From Symbiobacterium terraclitae (GTDB lineage: Bacteria; Bacillota; Sulfobacillia; Symbiobacteriales; Symbiobacteriaceae), in assembly GCF_017874315.1 (NCBI RefSeq), contig NZ_JAGGLG010000012.1, forward strand, positions 1-64,000: DNA of 64,000 bases, written 5' to 3'. The notes under the pieces were generated by a model. The model did not search any database. It had not been told where the DNA came from and saw only the letters and a program-made list of their open reading frames with translations. Shown piece by piece: positions 16,497 through 23,741 of this stretch. The position numbers were made by a program, and so were the translations under genes. Each line of letters begins with the position of its first letter. Positions within the stretch are counted from its first letter, which is position 1.

Positions 16497-17426
16497 ATGG
16501 CAAGGCCCGTGGTGGGCGTGCTCGTCATGGCCTACGGCACGCCCAACCGCAAGGAGGAGATCCTGCCGTACTACACCCACATCCGGCGCGGGCGCCCGCC
16601 CACGCCAGAGCAGCTGCAGGAGCTGATCGAGCGCTACGAGGCGATCGGCGGCCTGTCCCAGCTGAACCAGATCAGCCGGAGCCAGGCGGAGTCGGTGCTG
16701 CGGGCGCTGCAGGCGATGGCGCCGGACGTGGACTGGCGGCTCTACCAGGCCAATAAGCACTGGGAACCGTGGATCCCGGACGTGGTGGCCCGGATGGCCG
16801 AGGACGGCATCCAGCAGGCCGTGGGCATCGTACTGGCGCCTCAGGGTTCGAAGATGTCCTCCGGCGCTTACTTCGAGCAGGTCGACCAGGCGCTGGCCAG
16901 GCTGGACAGGCCGCTGCAGGTGGAGCGGATCCTCTCCTGGCACCTGGAGCCGGAGTTCATCGCCGCCCAGGTGGAACTGATGCGCGAGGGCCTCGCACGG
17001 TTCCCCGGGGGGGAGCCGGAGGTGGTCTTCACCTGCCACTCGCTCCCGGCCCGCATCCTGGAGTGGGGCGACCCGTACCCCGAGCACCTGCGTGAGATGG
17101 GCGAGGCGATCGCCCGGGGCGCCGGCGTCACCCGGTTCCACTTCGCCTATCAGTCTGCCGGCCGGACGCCCGAGCCCTGGCTGGGGCCGGACGTGCGGGA
17201 CAAGGTGGCCGAGCTGGCCGCCGCCGGGGCCCGGGCTGTGCTGGTCGCGGCCATCGGCTTCGTCTCGGATCACCTTGAGGTGCTCTACGATCTGGACATC
17301 GAGCTGAAGCAGGCGGCGGCGGAGCTGGGCGTCCACCTCGAGCGGACGCGCATGCTGAACGACCACCCGGGTCTGGCGCAGGCCCTGGCGAACGCCGTGC
17401 TCCGGGCCGCGCGGGGAGCGTTGTAG
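16497..17426 (+). CDS. hemH: Ferrochelatase (probably coproporphyrin III type)
   Basis: A 309-aa chelatase inserting Fe2+ into the porphyrin. Visible are the YGTPN start region, the RGRPP loop and FTCHSLPARI with the metal-binding histidine. Further on are DPYPEHLREM, FAYQSAGRTPEPWLGPD and GFVSDHLEVLYDLD with the partner Glu. In the operon order hemE-hemH-hemY, Gram-positive ferrochelatases act on coproporphyrin III (CpfC) rather than protoporphyrin IX; applying that here is inference. ATG 16497 is reached from the GGAGGTG at the end of hemE, so translation is likely coupled. Confidence 0.95.
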   Translation: MARPVVGVLVMAYGTPNRKEEILPYYTHIRRGRPPTPEQLQELIERYEAIGGLSQLNQISRSQAESVLRALQAMAPDVDWRLYQANKHWEPWIPDVVARMAEDGIQQAVGIVLAPQGSKMSSGAYFEQVDQALARLDRPLQVERILSWHLEPEFIAAQVELMREGLARFPGGEPEVVFTCHSLPARILEWGDPYPEHLREMGEAIARGAGVTRFHFAYQSAGRTPEPWLGPDVRDKVAELAAAGARAVLVAAIGFVSDHLEVLYDLDIELKQAAAELGVHLERTRMLNDHPGLAQALANAVLRAARGAL

Positions 17427-17429
17427 ACG

Positions 17430-18836
17430 ATGCAGGAACGCATTCTCATCGCCGGAGGCGGCATGACCGGCCTCTCCGCGGCTTACTCGCTGCTGAAGAA
17501 GGCGCAGGCGGCCGGGCGCAACCCGGAGATCATCCTGGTCGAGAAGGAGAACCGCCTCGGGGGCAAGACCCAGACCGAGGTGGTCGACGGCATGATCATC
17601 GAGGAGGGGCCGGACTCGGTCATCGCCTACAAGCCGTGGGCGGTCGAGCTGGCCCGGGAGCTGGGACTGGAGACCGTGGGCACCAACCCCCGGATCCGGT
17701 CGACCTACATCCTGCACAAGAACCGGCTGGAGCAGCTGCCGGTGGGCATGCAGGTCATGATCCCCACCGAGGTCTGGCCGTTCCTCACCACCCGGCTCCT
17801 CACCCCCTGGGGCAAACTGCGGGCCGGGCTGGAGCCCTTCGTACCCGTGCGGCGCAGCGACGAGGACGAGTCGATCGGCTCGTTCGTCGGCCGCCGCTTC
17901 GGCCGCGAGGTGCTGGAGAATATCGCCGGCCCGCTGATGGGCGGTATCTACGGCGGCGACTTCAACGCCGTCTCCATGAAGGCCACCTTCCCCCGGTTCC
18001 TCGCGATGGAGCGGGAGGGGGGTTCGCTGCTGCTCCAGGCCTGGCGCAACAAGGCGCTGAAGCCCAAGGGGCCCACCGGCAGCGCCTTCGTGACCGTCAA
18101 AGGAGGCCTGAACCGGCTGGTTCAGGCCCTGGTGGCGCGGCTGGAGGGGCGGGTCAGGCTGCTGACGGGGGTCTCCCTGACGGGGCTCGTCCCCGGTCCC
18201 GAGCGGCGCGGCTACGTGGCGGGCCTGGACGACGGCCAGCGCATCGAGGCCGACGCGGTCATCCTCGCCCTGCCCGCGTACGCCAGCGCCGGCCTGGTGC
18301 GCGACTGGCTGCCGGACGTTGCCTCCGAGCTGAGCGCCATCCCCTACCACCACTCGGTGGTCGCCGCCCTGGCCTACAACCGGAGCGACGTGTCGCACCC
18401 GCTGGACGCCTCCGGATTCCTGGTGCCCGTCCGCGAGCCGACCGTGGTGACGGCGTCGACGTGGGTCTCATCGAAGTGGCCCCACGCCGTGCCCGAGGAC
18501 AAGGTGCTCATCCGCTGCTTCATCGGCCGCGGCGTGGGCCGCGACTGGACCAAGGAGCCTGACGATCTGATCATCGCCCACGCCCGCAAGGAGCTGGAGC
18601 GGCTGATGGGCCTCACGGCGGAGCCGATCCTGACCCGCGTCTTCAAGTGGCGGCGCGCGATGCCCCAGTACCTGGTGGGGCACCTCGACCGGATGGACCG
18701 CGTCGACCGGCTGATAGCCCAGGCGCCCGGGCTCTACCTCGGCGGCGCCGCCTTCCGGGGCGTCGGCCTGCCGGACTGCGTGCGCGAGGGCGCGCAGGCG
18801 GCCGAGAAGGCCGCCCGACACCTCGGGTGGGTCTAG
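17430..18836 (+). CDS. hemY: Oxygen-dependent protoporphyrinogen/coproporphyrinogen oxidase
   Basis: A 468-aa FAD enzyme oxidising the porphyrinogen by six electrons. The N-terminal GGGMTGLSAAY and EKENRLGGKT form the dinucleotide-binding fold; GPDS, GPLMGGIYGGD and the C-terminal LYLGGAAFRGVGLPDCVREG motif are family hallmarks. In the Gram-positive pathway this is CgoX, making coproporphyrin III for the ferrochelatase encoded 3 bp upstream. Its stop overlaps by 4 bp the stop of the convergent SDR gene, so no terminator separates them. Use of O2 fits the aerobic respiratory genes elsewhere in the window. Confidence 0.95.
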   Translation: MQERILIAGGGMTGLSAAYSLLKKAQAAGRNPEIILVEKENRLGGKTQTEVVDGMIIEEGPDSVIAYKPWAVELARELGLETVGTNPRIRSTYILHKNRLEQLPVGMQVMIPTEVWPFLTTRLLTPWGKLRAGLEPFVPVRRSDEDESIGSFVGRRFGREVLENIAGPLMGGIYGGDFNAVSMKATFPRFLAMEREGGSLLLQAWRNKALKPKGPTGSAFVTVKGGLNRLVQALVARLEGRVRLLTGVSLTGLVPGPERRGYVAGLDDGQRIEADAVILALPAYASAGLVRDWLPDVASELSAIPYHHSVVAALAYNRSDVSHPLDASGFLVPVREPTVVTASTWVSSKWPHAVPEDKVLIRCFIGRGVGRDWTKEPDDLIIAHARKELERLMGLTAEPILTRVFKWRRAMPQYLVGHLDRMDRVDRLIAQAPGLYLGGAAFRGVGLPDCVREGAQAAEKAARHLGWV

Positions 18837-19672
18837 CGGGTCAGACCCCACTGCTCACGCCCGTCGATCCAGATCGGGTTCTCCGGCGGCCTGCCCTCGC
18901 ACCAGTACCGGTCGAAGTCGGTGACGCCGGCCTCCCGCAGGATCTCCTCGTCCAGCAGCTGCCGCCCGGTGCAGGCCGAGGGCTCCTGCGAGAGGATGGC
19001 CATCACCGCGTCGCACATGATCTCGGGGGTGCGCCACTGGGAGCGGTCGCCCAGCCCGTGGTTGATGACTGCCGCCGTCTCGATGGGTGCGACCGGCCAG
19101 AGCGAGTTGCTGGCGATGTTGTCCTCCCGGTGCTCGGCGGCGATGCCGATGGCGAGGCGGGCCATGCCCATCTTGGCGATCATGTAGGCCACCATGCCCG
19201 GGTTGGCCTCGGTGGAGATGGGCGGGGCCATGGTAATGATGTGGCCCCAGTGCTGCCGCTGCATGTGCGGCAGGACGTAGTAGCTGCAGAGGTAGGCGGC
19301 CCGTACGTTCACCTGCATCAGCAGGTCGAACCGCTTCGCCGGCGTGTCCAGCACGGGCTGCCACCAGAGCGCACCGGCGTTGTTGATCAGGATGTCGATG
19401 CGTCCGAACTCGCGGGCGGCGGCGTCCACCATCGCGGCGATCTGGGCCTCGTCCCGCACGTCCACCTTGACGGGCAGGGCCCTGCGCCCGAGGCGGCGGA
19501 CCTCCTCCGCCGTCTCGTAAATGGATCCCGGCAGGTGTTCCGTGGACTGCTCGCTCTTGGCCGCCACGACGATGTCGGCGCCCTCCCGCGCCAGCCGGAT
19601 CGCCAGCGCGCGGCCGATGCCTCGGCTTGCGCCGGTGATGATGGCGACGCGTCCCTCCAATACTCCCGGCAT
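18833..19672 (-). CDS. Short-chain dehydrogenase, HSDL2-like
   Basis: A 279-aa NAD(P)-dependent SDR. The cofactor loop TGASRGIGRALA is near residue 13, NNAGALWW near 98 and the catalytic YMIAK near 166. The usual catalytic serine is not evident: the strand before it reads HIITMAPPIS, matching the NISPP type of hydroxysteroid-dehydrogenase-like protein 2. The NSLWPVAPIETAA block also fits HSDL2-type sequences. Substrate unknown; lipid or terpenoid alcohols are possible. ATG 19672 has AAGGGGGAG upstream. The gene is convergent with hemY and divergent from the SLH protein gene. Confidence 0.88.
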   Translation of the reverse strand: MPGVLEGRVAIITGASRGIGRALAIRLAREGADIVVAAKSEQSTEHLPGSIYETAEEVRRLGRRALPVKVDVRDEAQIAAMVDAAAREFGRIDILINNAGALWWQPVLDTPAKRFDLLMQVNVRAAYLCSYYVLPHMQRQHWGHIITMAPPISTEANPGMVAYMIAKMGMARLAIGIAAEHREDNIASNSLWPVAPIETAAVINHGLGDRSQWRTPEIMCDAVMAILSQEPSACTGRQLLDEEILREAGVTDFDRYWCEGRPPENPIWIDGREQWGLTR

Positions 19673-19745
19673 CCTCGCTCCCCCTTTGCTCGATAAGCGA
19701 AAACGTTATGTATTGATTGGACACCCGGATGGCCAGTCCTGCTTC

Positions 19746-19770
19746 ACCCCGCCGCATCCCGCGGCGGGGT
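19746..19770 (+). other. Strong hairpin upstream of the giant SLH gene
   Basis: ACCCCGCCGC (19746-19755) pairs perfectly with GCGGCGGGGT (19761-19770) around a 5-base loop, followed by TTGGC. It lies between divergent genes. It could be part of a leader for the SLH gene or a barrier between transcripts. The rest of 19673-19934 holds no gene or recognisable riboswitch. Confidence 0.4.
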
Positions 19771-19934
19771 TTGGCATTGCCCTCCGGCAGGAGCGGAGGA
19801 GGTGCGACGGGTTGCAGGGATGCGGGGCCATGCGCGCGGCGTTTTGCAAACTCAGGGTGCGACCCCCATGAAACGTCGTCCAAGCAGCGAATCGTCTGTA
19901 TCGATGGAACATGGCTTGTGAGGAGGGGGTTCCG

Positions 19935-22900
19935 GTGCGCATGCGAAGACTGTTCAGTCTGTTGCTGGCGCTTGCGCTCCTGCTGGGGTCGGTGGCCCCG
20001 ACCCTGGCGGCGAACGGAGGCTGGCGCTCCTGGTTCCTGGACGTGCCCGAGGACGACTGGGCACTGCCGTACGTGGTGGAGATGCAGACCAAGGGCCTGA
20101 TGAAGGGCGTGGGCAACGGTCTGTTCCAGCCGCAGGCGCCGCTGACGCGGGCCCAGGCCGTCACCGTGGCCATCCGGCTGATGGGGCTGGAGGACGAAGT
20201 CTACGACCTGGACGAGGACGAGATCGCGTCGCTGTTGCCCTTCAGCGACAGGAGGGACATCCCGGACTGGGCGCGGCCGTATATCGCCGTGGCCGTCGAC
20301 CACGACATCGTGCCCGTGGCCGAGGACGGCCTGCTGCGGGCGGACGAGAATGCCACCCGGCTCTGGGTGTCGGTCCTGCTGGTCCGGGCCCTGGGCTACG
20401 AAGCCGAGGCCCAGGCCAAGATGAAGGCGAACCTGCCCTTCCGCGACGCCGACCTGATCCCCGCCTCCCTGGTGGGCTACGTCGCGGCTGCCGTGGACCA
20501 TGAGCTGGTCGCGGGCTTCCCCGACGGGACGTTCCGGCCCAACGACGCGCTGACCCGCGCCCAGGCGGCGGCGCTGCTCTCCCGCACGGACCGCCAGCTG
20601 GGCGAGCTCGGGCGGTTCCGGCCCGGGATCCTGACCGGCGACCTGGTGAGGGTCAGCGCACGGGATCTCACGATCACGCTGAACGTGCAGGGGCGGAACC
20701 GGACGCTGCAGGTCTTCGCGGATGCGCCCGTCTTCCTGGATGAGCGGCCCGCGGATCTCGGCGGCCTGCCGCAGGGCGCCCGGGTCTCGGTGGTGCTCGA
20801 CTCCAGCGAACGGGTCCTGCTGATCATGGCCCGCACTCCTGTGAAGTCCCCGAACACGAGCGGCGTCTCGGGCGAGATCAGCGCGATCTTCCTGCCCTCT
20901 GAGATGGCCGGCGGGCTGGGCCTCCTGGTCCTGGAGACCAGCGGCGGCCGGGAGCGGACCTATCCCCTTGCCCCGCAGGTCACCGCCACTTACAACGGCC
21001 GCAAGATCGACCTGGGTGAACTGCGGGTCGGCGACAAGGTGACGGTGGACGTCGTCGCCGGCGTCGCGATCGCCATCGACGTCACCCAGCGGTCCTCCGG
21101 CACCGGCAGCGAGACCCAGATCAAGGGCACCGTCACCGCCGTCCATCCGTACTCGATCTCGTTCCTGGGCTCCATCGACCTGAAGGTCGGCAACACCACC
21201 CGCACCGTCACGGTGGCGCCCGGGGTCGTGATCACCAAGGAGGGCAACCGGGTTGACCTGACGGACCTCGAGAAGGGCGACGAGGTGACCGTGCGCCTGG
21301 CCGGCGGCGTCGCGATCCGCATCACGGTCGACAAGCCCGCCCGGCGTGAGGAGACCGTCCGCGGCGAGATCCAGACCCTCTACCCGGCCACGAAGAACAG
21401 CGAGGCGCGCATCCGCCTGAAGACCGACAGCGGCAGCACCCGTACGGTGACGCTCGCGAAGAACGCGGTCATCCGCTACGGCAACAACCGCCTGAACTTC
21501 GCTGACCTCCGCGCGGGTGACGAGGTGCAGGTCCGGTTGGTCAACGGCGCGGCCGAGGAGGTTCGGGTTCTCAGCCGGGGCCCGGTGATCGAAGAGGTGA
21601 AGGGCACGATCCAGGACATCGTTCCCGCCACCCGGACGACGGGGCCGAAGGTCACGGTGAAGACCAGCAAGGGCAACAAGACGGTCACCCTGGCGACCGA
21701 CGTGACGATCAAGCAAGGCAGCAAGCGGCTGAAGCTGGATGAGCTGCGCCTGGGCGACGAGGTCACCATCAAGGTCGTGGACGGCATCGGCACCGAGATG
21801 ACGATCCACAGCCGCGGGCCGCTGGTCGAGGAGGTCTCGGGCATCATCGAGGCCATCGCGCCGGCCGCCGGGAAGAACGGGCCCAAGCTCACGGTGAAGA
21901 CCAGCAAGGGCAGCAAGACGGTCACCCTGGCGACCGACGTGACGATCAAGCACGGCAGCAAGCGGCTGAAGGCGGATGAGCTGCGCCTGGGCGACGAGGT
22001 CACCATCAAGGTGGTGGACGGTGTCGGCACCGAGGTGACGGTGACCACCCGCGGCCCGCAGGTCGAGGAGGTCAAGGGTACCGTTGAGGCGGTTGAGCCC
22101 GCCACCCGCACGGCCAAGGCCCGGGTGACGGTGAAGACCGCCGACGGCAGCCGCCGCATCACCCTGGCCGACGACGTCTCCATCCGCCACGGCAACACCC
22201 GCCTCAAGGTTGGGGACCTGCGCCCTGGCGACAAGGTGGTCGTCAAGGTCGTGGGTGGCACCGGCACGGAGATCCGCGTCGAGGAGCGCGGGCCCGTGGT
22301 CGAAGAGGTGAAGGGCACGATCAGCGAGATCTTCCCGGTCTCGATCACCTTCCAGTCCAGCATCGAGGTGGACACTGGCAAGGAGAAGCGCACGATTGCG
22401 CTGGCGCCCGACGTGGCGATCAGCTACGGCCGGCAGCGGCTGACGCTGGACGACCTGCGCAAGGGCGACCAGGTCACGGTCACCGTGACGGCCGGCGTGG
22501 CCACGGCGATCCAGGTCCACGAGCGGGGGCCGGAGTCCGAGACGCTCCAGGGGACGATCGAGGAGATCTACCCGGTATCGATCACCTTCCAGTCCAGCAT
22601 CGACCTGCGCACCGATGACGGCGTCCGCCACATCACGCTGGCGCCGGACGTGGTGATCACCCGAGCCGGCAAGCCGGTCCAGCTCGACGACCTGCGCAAG
22701 GGCGACCGGGTGACCGTCACCCTGGTCGCCGGGGTGGCGACCGCCATCGAGGCCGAGCAGGTGAGCCGGAACGAGGTCACCGGTCAGGTGCTGGCCGTCT
22801 ACCACATGTCGATCACCTTCCAGCCCAGCATCCTGGTCAAGGTGGAGGACGGCACGCGTCTGATTACCGTCGGACCGGAGACGCTCTACCGCCAGGGGAA

Positions 22901-23237
22901 CAGGACCCTGGAGCTCGCGGACCTGCTGCCGGGTGACCGGGTGCGGGTCGGGCTGGTCGCCGGTATCGCCGCCACCGTAGACGTGGTGGAGCGGCCGCGC
23001 ACCAGCGTCGTCAAGGGGACGATCGTCGGCGTCGCCGACCGCGACATCACGGTCCGCGTCGGCAACGGCCGTGAGCGGGTCCTGACCCTGGCCGACAACG
23101 TGCTCCCGTTCATCGGGGAGTCGAGCGTTCCGCTGGACGAGGTCTACACCGGCGACCGCGTCGAGCTCGAGGTGCGGGGCGACGTGATCATCAAGATGAG
23201 CGTGGAGCGCCGCAGCCGCGACGTGCGCAACGACTGA
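19935..23237 (+). CDS. Giant SLH-domain surface protein with about eleven tandem beta modules
   Basis: A 1,100-aa exported protein. A signal peptide (LLLALALLLGSVAPTLA) is followed by three SLH motifs at about residues 35-225 (for example VPEDDWALPYVVEMQ, LTRAQA, FPDGTFRPNDALTRAQAAA), which should anchor it to cell-wall polysaccharide. The rest is about eleven repeats of 76-82 residues with the pattern G-T-I...V-T-L-A-x-D-V-x-I...L-R-x-G-D-x-V-T-V-x-V-V-x-G. Repeats 4 and 5 are near-identical even in DNA (21656-21715 vs 21893-21952), indicating recent duplication. GTG 19935 is 8 nt from GGAGG. Likely an S-layer or wall scaffold protein. Confidence 0.9.
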   Translation: MRMRRLFSLLLALALLLGSVAPTLAANGGWRSWFLDVPEDDWALPYVVEMQTKGLMKGVGNGLFQPQAPLTRAQAVTVAIRLMGLEDEVYDLDEDEIASLLPFSDRRDIPDWARPYIAVAVDHDIVPVAEDGLLRADENATRLWVSVLLVRALGYEAEAQAKMKANLPFRDADLIPASLVGYVAAAVDHELVAGFPDGTFRPNDALTRAQAAALLSRTDRQLGELGRFRPGILTGDLVRVSARDLTITLNVQGRNRTLQVFADAPVFLDERPADLGGLPQGARVSVVLDSSERVLLIMARTPVKSPNTSGVSGEISAIFLPSEMAGGLGLLVLETSGGRERTYPLAPQVTATYNGRKIDLGELRVGDKVTVDVVAGVAIAIDVTQRSSGTGSETQIKGTVTAVHPYSISFLGSIDLKVGNTTRTVTVAPGVVITKEGNRVDLTDLEKGDEVTVRLAGGVAIRITVDKPARREETVRGEIQTLYPATKNSEARIRLKTDSGSTRTVTLAKNAVIRYGNNRLNFADLRAGDEVQVRLVNGAAEEVRVLSRGPVIEEVKGTIQDIVPATRTTGPKVTVKTSKGNKTVTLATDVTIKQGSKRLKLDELRLGDEVTIKVVDGIGTEMTIHSRGPLVEEVSGIIEAIAPAAGKNGPKLTVKTSKGSKTVTLATDVTIKHGSKRLKADELRLGDEVTIKVVDGVGTEVTVTTRGPQVEEVKGTVEAVEPATRTAKARVTVKTADGSRRITLADDVSIRHGNTRLKVGDLRPGDKVVVKVVGGTGTEIRVEERGPVVEEVKGTISEIFPVSITFQSSIEVDTGKEKRTIALAPDVAISYGRQRLTLDDLRKGDQVTVTVTAGVATAIQVHERGPESETLQGTIEEIYPVSITFQSSIDLRTDDGVRHITLAPDVVITRAGKPVQLDDLRKGDRVTVTLVAGVATAIEAEQVSRNEVTGQVLAVYHMSITFQPSILVKVEDGTRLITVGPETLYRQGNRTLELADLLPGDRVRVGLVAGIAATVDVVERPRTSVVKGTIVGVADRDITVRVGNGRERVLTLADNVLPFIGESSVPLDEVYTGDRVELEVRGDVIIKMSVERRSRDVRND

Positions 23238-23258
23238 CGGCCGGCGGCGAAAAGCAGA

Positions 23259-23294
23259 AGGAGCAGGACGCCCGGGGGCGTCCTGCTCCTTTGG
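23259..23294 (+). terminator. Terminator after the giant SLH gene
   Basis: AGGAGCAGGACGCC (23259-23272) pairs with GGCGTCCTGCTCCT (23278-23291) over 14 bp with a 5-base loop, then TTGG. It is positioned to stop the convergent oxidoreductase transcript as well. Confidence 0.85.
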
Positions 23295-23315
23295 TATGCA
23301 TGCCTGTCGGTTCCG

Positions 23316-23741
23316 CTAGTCGGCCGAAGCCACTTCCATCTTGGCCAGCTGCTCGTAACGCCGCCACCTGGCCTCCACGTCGGCCTGTCCCTGCCGCAGC
23401 AGCTCCTCGGCGGCCGCCGGGTTGCTCTTGCGGAGCTGGGCGTAGCGGGTCTCGTTGTAGACGTACTGCTCCAGCGGGACCTTCGGCGCCGGGCAGTCGA
23501 GCTGGAACGGGTTCTTGCCCTCGGCCGCGAGCCGCGGGTCGTACCGGTAGACGGGCCAGTGGCCGGACTCCACCGCCAGCTTCTGCTGGTTCAGGCCCTT
23601 GGCCATGTCGATGCCGTGGGCGATGCAGTGGCTGTAGGCGATGATCAGCGACGGGCCGTCGTAGGACTCAGCCTCGCGGAAGGCCCGCAGGACCTGCGCA
23701 TCGTTGTAGCCCAGGGCCACCTGCGCCACGTAGACGTTGCC
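23316..23741 (-). pseudogene. nifJ: C-terminal part of pyruvate:ferredoxin oxidoreductase, beyond an in-frame TAG
   Basis: This 141-residue reading frame continues in the same frame directly after the TAG at 23742-23744. It begins GNVYVAQVALGYND, ordinary PFOR sequence, and contains IIAYSHCIAHGIDM, whose cysteine is a ligand of the proximal [4Fe-4S] cluster in characterised enzymes (family knowledge). There is no ribosome binding site or convincing start codon here; the first usable codon (GTG 23729) is already inside conserved sequence. It can be made only by readthrough, or if the TAG is an error. The two parts plus the stop total 1,184 codons, the normal length of the enzyme. Confidence 0.8.

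Noticed and set aside
15447-18398. 983-codon minus-strand open frame across hemE, hemH and hemY
   Set aside because: It spans three conserved genes on the other strand; composition is typical of a mirror frame.
19771-19934. Cyclic-di-GMP riboswitch ahead of the giant SLH gene
   Set aside because: A GCAAAC-like string is present, but the GEMM core order and tetraloop receptor are not.
18855-22805. 1,316-codon open frame on the minus strand
   Set aside because: Antisense to the SLH and SDR genes. The Arg/Gly/His/Asp-rich product is typical of a GC-rich shadow frame and has no domain sense.
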